From CAZSDU01 sp964605775 (lineage in GTDB: Bacteria > Bacteroidota > Bacteroidia > Bacteroidales > FEN-979), in assembly GCA_964605775.1 (NCBI GenBank), contig CAZSDU010000020.1, positions 1 through 58,473 of the forward strand: a DNA stretch of 58,473 nucleotides, given 5' to 3'. Of the stretch, positions 42,979 through 52,053 are shown one piece after another (within the stretch, counting starts at the first letter, position 1; each line of letters starts with the position of its first letter). The notes beneath the pieces are model-generated. The model worked only from the letters and a program-made list of their open reading frames with translations. It did not search any database and had not been told where the DNA came from. Made by a program: the position numbers and the translations under genes.

Positions 42979-43027
42979 GTTTCTTCATTTTTATTTCATT
43001 CATTCCTTTATAAGCACAAAAGGTGTG

Positions 43028-43088
43028 AATAATGTAATTAATTGCCTTAATAATGTAACGCTTTACAGCAATAAGGATCGCATCTTTG
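43028..43088 (+). promoter_or_regulatory. composite stress promoter element, copy B
   Basis: AATAATGTAA (43028-43037), 18 nt, TAACG (43056-43060), 21 nt, ATCTTTG (43082-43088). TGTAA occurs at 43033 and 43054, 21 bp apart. It ends 31 nt before the CsbD-fusion start. Confidence 0.7.
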
Positions 43089-43119
43089 CCGGATAATCAC
43101 AGTACTAAAAACAAATAAT

Positions 43120-43734
43120 ATGAACACAACAGAAGTAAAAGGGAACTGGAATGAACAGAAAGGAAAACTCAAACAGAAATTCGCCGTCCTGACAGATAAT
43201 GATCTGATGTTTGAAGAAGGTAAAAAAGATGAAATGTTTGGAAGGCTTCAGGTGAAACTTGGTAAAACCAGGGAAGAATTGCATAAAATCATCTCAACAT
43301 GGACAGTGGTCTTGCTTATCTCCGGAACAATGCTTACGGCCTGCCAGACATCGACTGAAAAAGTCGAAAATGCCCAGGATAAAGTTCAGGATGCCCAGGA
43401 GCAGGTCGTCACAGCACAACAGGAACTGAACCAGGCAATCAAGGATTCTATCCAACAATTTAGAAAAGAATCGGAACAGCAGATCAACGCTAACGAGGTA
43501 ACCATTGCTGATTTTAAGGCAAGGATTGCGAAGGAGAACAAAGAAAACAGAGCCAGATACGAAAAGAAACTGGCTGAATTAGAACAACAAAACAAGGATA
43601 TGCGCCAGAGACTTCAGGAATTCAATGAGGATCAGAAGGAGAACTGGGCTTCATTCAGAGAAAAATTTAAACATGACATGAAGGAATTTGGAACTGCCAT
43701 GAAAGACTTCTGGGGCGGAAAAAGGAAAACCTAA
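43120..43734 (+). CDS. CsbD-like domain fused to a lipoprotein-type coiled-coil protein
   Basis: A 204-residue chimera. Residues 1-58 are a complete CsbD-like stress protein (VKGNWNEQKGKLKQKF to LGKTREELHKII). Residues 60-75 are a hydrophobic stretch ending in a lipobox-like MLTAC. From 76 on it is a charged coiled coil (KVENAQDKVQDAQEQVV, KKLAELEQQNKDMRQ). Both halves are normally separate small proteins in Bacteroidota. Fusion puts the signal sequence behind a soluble domain, so Cys75 is unlikely to be lipidated and the helix may be a plain anchor. It is the first gene after composite element B, in a general stress operon. Confidence 0.8.
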   Translation: MNTTEVKGNWNEQKGKLKQKFAVLTDNDLMFEEGKKDEMFGRLQVKLGKTREELHKIISTWTVVLLISGTMLTACQTSTEKVENAQDKVQDAQEQVVTAQQELNQAIKDSIQQFRKESEQQINANEVTIADFKARIAKENKENRARYEKKLAELEQQNKDMRQRLQEFNEDQKENWASFREKFKHDMKEFGTAMKDFWGGKRKT

Positions 43735-43743
43735 ACCTAAACC

Positions 43744-44085
43744 ATGGAAGATATTACGAAATCTCTTGAAACATTGCTGGAAAGGGCTGCCGAATATGGG
43801 AAAACCAGCTTTGAACTCGCAAAACTAAACACCCTCGACAAAACATCAGATATTGTTTCTTCCATGATTCCCCATGCAGTTGTCCTATTGATCCTGGCCT
43901 TTTCCATGCTGTTTTTTAGCATGGGATTGGCTTTTTGGTTGGGGGAAAAACTTGGAAATACCTGTTATGGATTTTTCGTGCTTGCTGCATTTTATCTGCT
44001 GACAGGAATCATCCTGCGGGTATTCTTTCATGTACCGCTAAAAAGACTGGCGGCCAACTGTTTTATCAAAAAGGTGCTAAAATAA
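43744..44085 (+). CDS. small holin-like/YqjE-type membrane protein
   Basis: A 113-residue protein with an amphipathic N-terminal segment (TKSLETLLERAAEYGKTSFE) and two membrane helices (about 40-62 and 75-97). It resembles the putative phage-holin/YqjE group, which in non-phage settings accompanies CsbD-type stress proteins. No phage genes are near, so lysis is unlikely. It begins nine bases after the CsbD fusion. Confidence 0.65.
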   Translation: MEDITKSLETLLERAAEYGKTSFELAKLNTLDKTSDIVSSMIPHAVVLLILAFSMLFFSMGLAFWLGEKLGNTCYGFFVLAAFYLLTGIILRVFFHVPLKRLAANCFIKKVLK

Positions 44086-44091
44086 ATCAAC

Positions 44092-44466
44092 ATGCTTCCC
44101 ATTACTTCTGTTTCCCGACTTAAAGCTGCCATTCAATGGTTAGAAGTTGATCAGGCCATTAAGAAGAAACATTTGAAAAGACAATTCGACCTGACCTGTA
44201 TATGTTTTAAGCCTGCCAACCTTCTGAAAAGCTTTCTGAAAGATACTGTTTCCACTCCCCATCTGTTCGAAAATGTTTTAATTAATGCCGCAGGCCTGAC
44301 AACCGGATATATTTCCAAAAAAATATTTATCGGCGCGTCAGGAAATTTGCTTCGAAAGTTTGTCGGCTCATTTATTCAGTTTGCTATTACTGGGTTTGTA
44401 ACACGGCACAAGAAGGAAGTAAAAATCCTGGGGAATGCAATTTTTGACCATTTATACCGAAAATAA
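44092..44466 (+). CDS. hypothetical protein of the stress operon
   Basis: A 124-residue protein I do not recognise as a named family. It has a basic N-terminal half (AIKKKHLKRQFDLT) and two short hydrophobic or glycine-rich stretches (INAAGLTTGYISKKIFIGASG, which together could be one hairpin; FVGSFIQFAITGFV). It starts six bases after the holin-like gene and precedes the permease, so it is co-transcribed and likely membrane-associated. Confidence 0.6.
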   Translation: MLPITSVSRLKAAIQWLEVDQAIKKKHLKRQFDLTCICFKPANLLKSFLKDTVSTPHLFENVLINAAGLTTGYISKKIFIGASGNLLRKFVGSFIQFAITGFVTRHKKEVKILGNAIFDHLYRK

Positions 44467-44486
44467 AAAACATTAAACCATTAATA

Positions 44487-45590
44487 ATGAAAGAATTAAA
44501 ATTGCCATTCTATGCAAAATCCATTCTTTTATTAATTGGCATTTATTTCCTGATGGCGATACTTTATATTGCTCAGGACCTCATTATTCCGATTGTATTT
44601 GCCATTCTGATTGCCATTTTGCTTCAACCTGTTGTAAAAATTTTCACCAGACTTAAGCTAAACAGGGTAATTGCTATAATACTGGCATTATTTCTGACCT
44701 TTTTAGTCATTGCGGGTTTCGGGGTGTTCTTGTTTTCCCAGGCCAGCCGTTTCAGCGAATCATGGCCTTTGCTGGTCGATAAATTTACAGAAATGCTTAA
44801 TCAGGTCATTTTATGGGCTTCCGAGTACTTCGATATTGATGCAAAAAAAATCCATGAATGGATATCAAAATCCAAAGGGGAAATCATTAATACCAGCAGT
44901 GCCGCCATCGGGCAAACCCTTCTGGCTCTGGGAAATTGGGTGGTGGTAGTATTTTTGGTTCCCGTTTACGTTTTTTTGATATTGTTCTACCAACCCCTTC
45001 TGCTCGATTTCATCAGAAAACTCTTTGCAGAAAGCCATCAAAAACAGGTGAGTGAGATCGTTACCCAGACAAAAAAGGTTGTTCAACGTTACCTTATTGG
45101 TCTGGTTATCGAAACAGTAATGGTAGCAATTCTGAATTCCGTGGCCTTGTTGATTCTGGGAATCGATTACGCGATCCTGCTCGGCATTATCGGTGCATTG
45201 CTTAATCTTATCCCATACATTGGCGGACTTGTTGCTGTGGCATTGCCCATGATGATTGCTGTGGTAACCAAATCAACCGTATGGTATGCAGTTTACGTTC
45301 TGATCGCTTATTATATCATACAACTGATTGACAACAATTACATTGTGCCAAAAATCGTGGCTTCTAAAGTTAAAATTAATGCACTTTTCTCCATTCTGGT
45401 GGTGATTGCGGGAAATGCTTTATGGGGTGTACCGGGAATGTTTCTTTCCATCCCTCTGCTAGCCATAGTAAAACTCATTTGCGACCATGTGGAATCCTTA
45501 AAACCCTGGGGATTTTTACTGGGCGATACCATGCCCCCCTTGATAAAAATACCAACGATCTTAAAAAAGATTAAAATAAAGCCTAAATGA
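44487..45590 (+). CDS. AI-2E family (YdiK/PerM-like) permease
   Basis: A 367-residue membrane protein with seven or eight helices. The first pair, IYFLMAILYIAQDLIIPIVF, is typical. A soluble region lies at about 95-145, and the later helices include GIDYAILLGIIGALLNLIPY and the PKIVASKVKINALFSILVV segment of the family. Members include transporters annotated for autoinducer-2 but also Na+/H+ exchangers, so the substrate is open. The stop overlaps the next start (ATGA). Confidence 0.85.
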   Translation: MKELKLPFYAKSILLLIGIYFLMAILYIAQDLIIPIVFAILIAILLQPVVKIFTRLKLNRVIAIILALFLTFLVIAGFGVFLFSQASRFSESWPLLVDKFTEMLNQVILWASEYFDIDAKKIHEWISKSKGEIINTSSAAIGQTLLALGNWVVVVFLVPVYVFLILFYQPLLLDFIRKLFAESHQKQVSEIVTQTKKVVQRYLIGLVIETVMVAILNSVALLILGIDYAILLGIIGALLNLIPYIGGLVAVALPMMIAVVTKSTVWYAVYVLIAYYIIQLIDNNYIVPKIVASKVKINALFSILVVIAGNALWGVPGMFLSIPLLAIVKLICDHVESLKPWGFLLGDTMPPLIKIPTILKKIKIKPK

Positions 45591-46630
45591 TAGAAGTAAA
45601 AAAGGAAGGGATTATCTTATCCAAAACCGATCTGGAATTTGAAAACGAAGGAGTATTAAATCCGGCAATAATCAGGGAAGGTGACTGTGTTCATATGTTT
45701 TACCGCGCGGTAAGGAATAAAAACTTCTCCAGTATTGGTTATTGCAGAATGGATGGTCCGCTCACCATTACCGAACGCTGGGATAAACCCATTTTATTTC
45801 CTGAATTCGATTATGAATCGCATGGGGTCGAAGATGCCCGTATTGTCAAAATCGACGGTCTATATTACTTATCCTATACCGGTTATGACGGAACAAATGC
45901 ACGCGGAGCCCTGGCCACTTCAAAGGACTTAAGACATTTTACAAAGCAAGGGATCATTGTCCCTCCCATCACCTACGCTGAGTTTGTTTACCTGGCAGAA
46001 TCTGCAGGTAAAGTCAATGAAAATTACTATCGCAATCACAAGTTCTATTACCAGGAAGCTGATCCTGAAAAAAAAATGATGCTGTGGGATAAAAATGTAA
46101 TCTTCTTTCCGCGGAGAATAAATGGTAAACTTGTGTTTCTTCATCGCATACGTCCTGGAATTCAAATTGCTTCCGTAAATTCAATTGAAGAAATCACCAA
46201 AGAATTCTGGGAAAAATATTTTCTCAACCTTCACAAACATATCGTCCTCGATCCTATTCATGCCCATGAATCCGCCTATATCGGAGGGGGCTGTCCGCCG
46301 ATTGAGACAGAAAAAGGTTGGCTGATAATTTATCATGGTGTGGAGGAAACTGAACGAGGCAGGGTATATTCTGCCTGCGCCGCCTTGCTGGATTTAAAAA
46401 ACCCGGAAAAAGAATTATCCCGGCTGCCCTATGCATTGTTCTCACCCGAGTATAAATGGGAGTTAAAGGGAGAAGTGAATAATGTGGTTTTTCCTACCGG
46501 AACTTCCTTGTTCGGAAACACTTTATTTATTTATTACGGCGCGGCAGATAACCAGATTGCCTGTGCCTCGGTGAGTTTTTCTGCTTTATTGACCCAATTG
46601 GTAAATTATTCCGTTAAAAATGAAAAATAA
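45587..46630 (+). CDS. GH130-type glycoside phosphorylase/hydrolase
   Basis: A 347-residue five-bladed beta-propeller protein. GVEDARIV near residue 79, GGGCPPIETEKGWLIIYHG and FPTGTSLFGNTLFIYYGAAD are the recurring blades of GH130, whose members mostly cleave beta-mannosides by phosphorolysis. It is coupled to the permease gene before it and overlaps the glycosyltransferase fusion after it by 11 bases, so synthesis and breakdown of one glycan are probably paired. The exact bond is unknown. Confidence 0.82.
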   Translation: MIEVKKEGIILSKTDLEFENEGVLNPAIIREGDCVHMFYRAVRNKNFSSIGYCRMDGPLTITERWDKPILFPEFDYESHGVEDARIVKIDGLYYLSYTGYDGTNARGALATSKDLRHFTKQGIIVPPITYAEFVYLAESAGKVNENYYRNHKFYYQEADPEKKMMLWDKNVIFFPRRINGKLVFLHRIRPGIQIASVNSIEEITKEFWEKYFLNLHKHIVLDPIHAHESAYIGGGCPPIETEKGWLIIYHGVEETERGRVYSACAALLDLKNPEKELSRLPYALFSPEYKWELKGEVNNVVFPTGTSLFGNTLFIYYGAADNQIACASVSFSALLTQLVNYSVKNEK

Positions 46631-48935
46631 TTACGATTCGGAAACACCGGCTCAGATCCTGTTCATCTCCTCCTACCCACCCCGGGAATGCGGTATAGCA
46701 ACCTATTCCCAGGACCTGGTAAAGGCACTGAATAATAAATTCAGCAATGCATTATCCATCAAAGTTTGCGCACTTGAATCAAATGGCACAACCTATTCAT
46801 ATCCTGATGAAGTAACCGACACACTTAAAACCTCCATATCCGGAGATTATAAAAAATTAGCCTTAAGAATCAACCGGAATACTGCGGTTGAAATTATTCT
46901 GATACAACACGAATTTGGGTTTTTCCATAAGCAGGAAAAGGCATTTCTGGATTTTTTAAACTTACTTGTAAAACCTGTAATCATCGTTTTCCACACGGTG
47001 CTCCCTCATCCTGATGAACAATTGAAAATAAAGATTCAGGGTATTGCCGGGGTTTGTAAGGCTGTTATTGTTATGACGCATCATTCGGTTGGTATTCTTA
47101 CAAACGAATACGGCTTACCGGAGAATAAAATATCTGTAATCGCTCATGGGACTCACCTGGTCCTCCATCTGAACAAAAAATTCCTGAAAAAGAAATATGG
47201 GCTGAATGACAGGAAAGTACTTACGACATTTGGCTTGTTGAGTTCCGGTAAAAGCATAGAGACCACCCTCGAAGCATTACCTGAAATAATTGTGCAAAGA
47301 CCGGAAGTTATGTTTCTGATTATTGGAAAAACACATCCCGAGGTCAAAAAAAGAGAAGGAGAAAAGTACAGGGAGATGCTTGAACTGAAAGTTATACAAA
47401 AATCACTGCACAACCACGTCATATTCATTAACAATTACCTCCCCTTACCTGAATTGCTTGAATACTTACAACTGACCGACATCTATTTGTTTACTACCAA
47501 CGATCCCAACCAGGCGGTGAGCGGCACTTTCGTTTATGCCATGAGCTGCGCCTGTCCTATTATTTCTACGCCAATTCCCCACGCAAAAGAAGTTTTAACT
47601 GAAAATACAGGAATTATTTTTGATTTTTGTGATTCCCGCCAATTAGCCAGGGGTGTGCTCAGCCTCTTGAATAATGAGCCGCTGCGCCGGAGTATCAGTT
47701 CAAACACCCTGGAGAAAACAGTATCCACAGCCTGGGAAAATTCAGCCGTTGCCCATGCCCTGCTGTTCGAAAAAATTTCCTGTCATACAATTAAGATCGT
47801 TTATAACTTCCCTCCCATTAATCTGAAACATCTCAAACTGATGACCACGGATACCGGGATCATTCAGTTTTCCAAAATCAACCAGCCAGATATCAAATCC
47901 GGGTATACCCTGGATGACAATGCAAGAGCACTTATTGCCTGTTGTATGTATTATGTCATAACAAAAGATGAGAAAGTTATGGGTGAAATATATACATACC
48001 TCAGGTTTATCGGTCATTGCCAGCAAGCTTCCGGCGATTTCTTAAATTATGTGGATAAGCACAAGCTGTTTACCAGTCAAAATACTACCGTTAACCTTGA
48101 TGATGCCAATGGAAGGGCTTTCTGGGCGTTGGGATATATGGTATCATTACGCTCTACCCTGCCGCCAGAACTGATATCCATGGCTGAATCGATTTTTGAT
48201 AAAGCCCTGCCTGCCATAAGCCTTATGCATTCAACCCGGGCCATGGCTTTCTCCATCAAAGGGATATATCACTATTACAGCGTTTTTCAATCTCCAGAAA
48301 ACCTGATCAGGGTAAAAACACTTGCCAACCGACTGGTCCAGATGTACCGGCATGAATCAAACCCTGAATGGGAATGGTTTGAAGGTTATCTTACCTATGC
48401 CAACAGTATATTGCCTGAAGCGATGCTATACGCCTGGCTGTTGACCAGAGAACCGGTTTATAAGGATGTCGCTTTATCTTCATTGAATTTCCTGCTGACA
48501 CTCACTTTTAATAAAAAGGGTATTGAAGTGATTTCAAACAGAACATGGCTTAAAAAAGGAGAGGAAAGCGGCCAATTTGGGGAGCAGCCCATTGATGTTG
48601 CATATACCATTATGACGCTCAGTAAATTCTATGACGTGTTTATGAATCAGGAATATCTCTTAAAGATGCATCTGGCTTTTAATTGGTTTTTAGGAAACAA
48701 CCGATTGAACCAGATTGTCTATAATCCCTGTACCGGAGGTTGTTATGATGGCCTGGAAGAGGCACATGTGAACCTCAACCAGGGTGCAGAATCAACGGTG
48801 AGTTACCTCATGGCCAGGCTAATCATTGAAAAGTATAATAAAACGGATGACCATTTGGGTATCTCATTTCGAAATCATAGAACAATACATGGAAAGCAAA
48901 GGGAACTTGTTTATTCAAGCAGTAATAGGGAATAA
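46620..48935 (+). CDS. GT4 glycosyltransferase fused to an alpha/alpha-barrel-like domain
   Basis: A 771-residue protein. Residues 10-380 form a GT-B glycosyltransferase (SYPPRECGIATYSQDLV, LTTFGLLSSGKSIE, the NDPNQAVSGTFVYAMSC acceptor-side loop). Residues 400-760 form a helical repeat domain (SGYTLDDNARALIACC, ANGRAFWALGYMV, EWEWFEGYLTYANS) like the alpha/alpha-barrel of glycosidases and epimerases. Together with the GH130 next door it probably makes and remodels a mannose-containing stress glycan. The fused design is recurrent in stress islands of this kind, by my recollection. Confidence 0.78.
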   Translation: MKNNYDSETPAQILFISSYPPRECGIATYSQDLVKALNNKFSNALSIKVCALESNGTTYSYPDEVTDTLKTSISGDYKKLALRINRNTAVEIILIQHEFGFFHKQEKAFLDFLNLLVKPVIIVFHTVLPHPDEQLKIKIQGIAGVCKAVIVMTHHSVGILTNEYGLPENKISVIAHGTHLVLHLNKKFLKKKYGLNDRKVLTTFGLLSSGKSIETTLEALPEIIVQRPEVMFLIIGKTHPEVKKREGEKYREMLELKVIQKSLHNHVIFINNYLPLPELLEYLQLTDIYLFTTNDPNQAVSGTFVYAMSCACPIISTPIPHAKEVLTENTGIIFDFCDSRQLARGVLSLLNNEPLRRSISSNTLEKTVSTAWENSAVAHALLFEKISCHTIKIVYNFPPINLKHLKLMTTDTGIIQFSKINQPDIKSGYTLDDNARALIACCMYYVITKDEKVMGEIYTYLRFIGHCQQASGDFLNYVDKHKLFTSQNTTVNLDDANGRAFWALGYMVSLRSTLPPELISMAESIFDKALPAISLMHSTRAMAFSIKGIYHYYSVFQSPENLIRVKTLANRLVQMYRHESNPEWEWFEGYLTYANSILPEAMLYAWLLTREPVYKDVALSSLNFLLTLTFNKKGIEVISNRTWLKKGEESGQFGEQPIDVAYTIMTLSKFYDVFMNQEYLLKMHLAFNWFLGNNRLNQIVYNPCTGGCYDGLEEAHVNLNQGAESTVSYLMARLIIEKYNKTDDHLGISFRNHRTIHGKQRELVYSSSNRE

Positions 48936-48970
48936 AAGAATTTTTTAACAACATGGTTATAAAAAGATAA

Positions 48971-49537
48971 TTGAAATTATTCATTAAATATATGGTTAGT
49001 AACCGCTGTATCATGGCGGTAAAAGATGCCCTGAAAACACTCGGGCTCCATTTTATCGTTGTGGATCTGGGTGAGGTTGAAGTCATGGAAACCATCACTG
49101 CAGAACAGCGGCATTGCCTGACCAATGCGTTGCATGAATCAGGTTTGGAATTAATGGACGACAAACGGGCCATACTGGTGGAAAGAATTAAAAATTCAAT
49201 CATTGAAATGGTTCATCATAATACTGAACAAATCAAAGTAAACTTTTCTGATTTCATCAGCAATAAACTAAAATACGATTATACCTATCTGGCCAATCTG
49301 TTTTCGGAAATCCAGGGAACTACCATTGAGCATTTCATTATTTCCCATAAAATTGAACGTATCAAGGAACTGATCATTTACGATGAATTGAACATCACGG
49401 AGATTGCCTGGAAAATGAACTACAGCAGTGTTGCACACCTGTCCAATCAGTTTAAAAAAGTCACAGGGCTCTCTCCCTCCCATTTCAAGCAATTGAAGAA
49501 CAAGAAAAGAAAGCCGATTGAAGAAATTGAAAAATAA
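48971..49537 (+). CDS. AraC-type regulator with HMA-like N-terminal domain, copy 2
   Basis: A 188-residue paralogue of the regulator at 38421, with the same DNA-binding half (YTYLANLFSEIQGTTIEHF, LNITEIAWKMNYSS, LSNQFKKVTGLSPSHF). In the N-terminal domain the MxCxxC motif is MVSNRC, losing the first cysteine, so metal binding there is doubtful. It also starts with TTG. Ten bases separate it from the hybrid kinase at 49547, repeating the AraC-then-kinase order seen at 38421. No composite promoter lies upstream. Confidence 0.8.
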   Translation: MKLFIKYMVSNRCIMAVKDALKTLGLHFIVVDLGEVEVMETITAEQRHCLTNALHESGLELMDDKRAILVERIKNSIIEMVHHNTEQIKVNFSDFISNKLKYDYTYLANLFSEIQGTTIEHFIISHKIERIKELIIYDELNITEIAWKMNYSSVAHLSNQFKKVTGLSPSHFKQLKNKKRKPIEEIEK

Positions 49538-49546
49538 AAGAAGAGC

Positions 49547-51559
49547 ATGAGTAAAATAAAAGAATTAGACGCATTAGGAATCGCCAATTATACCCGCAGT
49601 CTGATTGAAGCAAGCCTTGACCCGCTATTTACAATCAGTCTGGAAGGGAAAATCACCGATTTGAATAATGCATCGGTAAATATGACGGGAATTTCACGAA
49701 AAAAATTAATCGGAACAAATTTCTTCGATTATTTTACGGAACCTGAAAAAGCACGGGAAGTCTATCAGCAGGTCTTTTCAAAAGGTTTCGTGGCCGACTA
49801 CCCGCTGACCATACTGGATGGCAAACCCACCGATGTGTTATTCAATGGCTCCGTATATAAAGATGACAGGGGAAAAGTATTGGGTGTGGTTGTCGTTGCC
49901 AGGGATATCACTGACCAAAAACGTAGTGCCACAGATCTCACCGAAGCGATTGTGTTTGCAGAACTGGCCACTGCCATTGCTGAAGAAGCTAAGATAAAGG
50001 CAGAAGGAGCCACAAAAATCGCAGAAAATGCAGTGAAAGCCAAACAGCAGTTTTTATCCAACATGAGCCATGAAATCCGTACCCCGATGAATGCCATCAT
50101 TGGATTTACAAAAGTGTTGTTAAAAACTGAACTTTCCGCCAAGCAGAAAGAATATCTGACCGCGATTAAAATGAGCGGCGATGCATTAATCGTGCTAATC
50201 AACGACATCCTCGACCTGGCTAAGGTTGATGCCGGGAAAATGATATTTGAGCAGATTCCTTTTAAAATGGCATTGTCAATATCAGCTATGCTCCACATCT
50301 TTGAGACAAAAATCAAGGAAAAGAATCTGGATCTGATCAAAGAATATGATAAAAAAATCCCTGAAGTTTTAGTGGGCGACCCTGTCCGCTTGCATCAGAT
50401 CATTTTAAACCTGGTAAGTAATGCGGTAAAATTCACTACTAAAGGAACGATCAAGTTAAGTGTCCAGTTAATCAGTGAAAATGAGGAGAAAGCAACCATT
50501 GAATTTGCTGTTTCAGATACCGGTATCGGCATCCCTGAAAATAAGATAAAAGATATTTTTAAAAATTTCCAGCAGGCCTCCAGCAACACGGCACGCTTGT
50601 ATGGTGGAACCGGCCTGGGCCTTGCCATTGCCAAGCAACTGGTAGAATCACAACATGGCAGTATTCATGTGACCAGTAAGGTGGATGAGGGTTCAACATT
50701 CAGCTTTATTTTAAGTTTTCAAAAAACAAATGCAGCAGCTCAACAGGAGACTGATATCACTGAACAGGATTCGGAAATTAAAGGGATAAAGGTGCTCGTT
50801 GTTGAAGATATTGTCCTCAACCAGCTGCTGATGAAAACCCTGCTGGATGACTTTGGGTTTGAATGTGGTATAGCAGCGAACGGAAGAGTTGCTGTTGAAA
50901 TTTTACAATCCCAATCTTATGATATCATTTTAATGGATTTACAGATGCCTGAAATGAATGGATTTGAAGCAACGGATTACATCCGAAATACTTTACATTC
51001 AGAGATCCCCATCATCGCGTTAACTGCAGATGTAACCACCGTGGATCTGGAAAAATGCAGGCTTGTCGGGATGAACGATTACATTGCAAAACCGGTAGAT
51101 GAAAGGTTATTGTACAGAAAAATAGCAGCATTGAGCAAAAAACCTTCTCTTGAAAATGCTGTCACTCCAGATGAAAACATGGAAAATGAGGAGAAAAAAA
51201 TAAGATACACCGATCTGGATTATCTGATCCACCGTACAAAATCAAATGCAGGGTTGATGATGGAAATGATTGCGCTTTTTCTGGATCAAACCCCTCCCCT
51301 GATCAGCGCGATGAACCAGGGTTATCAGGATAAAGACTGGAATTCATTGTATGCCGCCGTTCATAAAATGATCCCCTCCTTTGCGATCATGGGTATCAGT
51401 ATTGATTTTGAGAATATGGCAAAAAAAGTTCAGGATTATGCTAGTGCCCAGAAACAAGACGATGGTATAAAAGATAAAGTCTTGAAACTTGGATATGTAT
51501 GTGAGCAGGCATGCATCGAACTGAAGGAAGATTTTAACAGGATAAAGAACGCAAACTAA
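49547..51559 (+). CDS. hybrid histidine kinase (PAS-HK-REC-HPt)
   Basis: A 670-residue soluble kinase. A PAS domain (about 15-125), a helical linker rich in alanine, the kinase core with His175 in NMSHEIRTPMNA, DTGIGIPENK and GTGLGLAIA, a receiver with Asp464 in ILMDLQMPEMNG, and an HPt domain with His606 in AAVHKMIPSF follow in order. It is a complete phosphorelay in one chain. The next gene, a lone receiver, begins on the last base of its stop codon and is probably its output. Confidence 0.9.
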   Translation: MSKIKELDALGIANYTRSLIEASLDPLFTISLEGKITDLNNASVNMTGISRKKLIGTNFFDYFTEPEKAREVYQQVFSKGFVADYPLTILDGKPTDVLFNGSVYKDDRGKVLGVVVVARDITDQKRSATDLTEAIVFAELATAIAEEAKIKAEGATKIAENAVKAKQQFLSNMSHEIRTPMNAIIGFTKVLLKTELSAKQKEYLTAIKMSGDALIVLINDILDLAKVDAGKMIFEQIPFKMALSISAMLHIFETKIKEKNLDLIKEYDKKIPEVLVGDPVRLHQIILNLVSNAVKFTTKGTIKLSVQLISENEEKATIEFAVSDTGIGIPENKIKDIFKNFQQASSNTARLYGGTGLGLAIAKQLVESQHGSIHVTSKVDEGSTFSFILSFQKTNAAAQQETDITEQDSEIKGIKVLVVEDIVLNQLLMKTLLDDFGFECGIAANGRVAVEILQSQSYDIILMDLQMPEMNGFEATDYIRNTLHSEIPIIALTADVTTVDLEKCRLVGMNDYIAKPVDERLLYRKIAALSKKPSLENAVTPDENMENEEKKIRYTDLDYLIHRTKSNAGLMMEMIALFLDQTPPLISAMNQGYQDKDWNSLYAAVHKMIPSFAIMGISIDFENMAKKVQDYASAQKQDDGIKDKVLKLGYVCEQACIELKEDFNRIKNAN

Positions 51560-51993
51560 TGAACACAAAAACTAAAATTAAGCTTTTTTTGGTAGATGAT
51601 GATGCCGTGTACCTGAAATCATTGGAAATTGAATTTCTTGAGCATGCCGATTTTATTATTGAAACCTATCCGACAGGTGAACTTTGTGTAGCAAGTTTAT
51701 CAAACCGCCCCGATGTGATCATTTTAGATTACCTCCTTGATGGGATTGACAAGGATGCAATGAACGGGATAGAAACCCTGGATAAGATCACCGCATTCGA
51801 TCCGGAAATTCCTGTGGTTATGCTTTCCTGTCAGGATAAGATTGATGTCGCGATTGACTGCATGCATCATAAAGCCCATGATTATGTCGTAAAGAGCGAA
51901 ACGGCCTTTGTCCGCTTACAAAAAATCATTACCTCCATTTTCAGCTATAAAAAAATGGAAAAAGAATTAAACTGGTATATGGATAGAATGTAA
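51559..51993 (+). CDS. stand-alone response-regulator receiver protein
   Basis: A 144-residue receiver domain with acidic residues in FLVDDD, phosphorylatable Asp57 in VIILDYLLDG, and lysine in VVKSET. An insertion (DGIDKDAMNG) follows the aspartate. No output domain is present, so it either shuttles phosphate or binds a partner. Its start shares a base with the stop of the HPt kinase. Confidence 0.88.
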   Translation: MNTKTKIKLFLVDDDAVYLKSLEIEFLEHADFIIETYPTGELCVASLSNRPDVIILDYLLDGIDKDAMNGIETLDKITAFDPEIPVVMLSCQDKIDVAIDCMHHKAHDYVVKSETAFVRLQKIITSIFSYKKMEKELNWYMDRM

Positions 51994-52053
51994 TCCATCT
52001 TGAGGTTGAAAAAATAATTCAGCTGAGGGCGACGGTTTGCCGGTTCCCGGCTC
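51994..52053. other. gap before the P-type ATPase
   Basis: 60 bases with no clear promoter box or hairpin; the ATPase may be read through from the receiver gene. Confidence 0.4.

Noticed and set aside
43744..44085. Phage holin as a sign of a prophage
   Set aside because: No phage structural, lysis or integrase genes are near; the gene belongs to a stress operon.
44487..45590. Autoinducer-2 exporter and quorum sensing
   Set aside because: The family name covers several transport functions and no LuxS or related gene is in the window.
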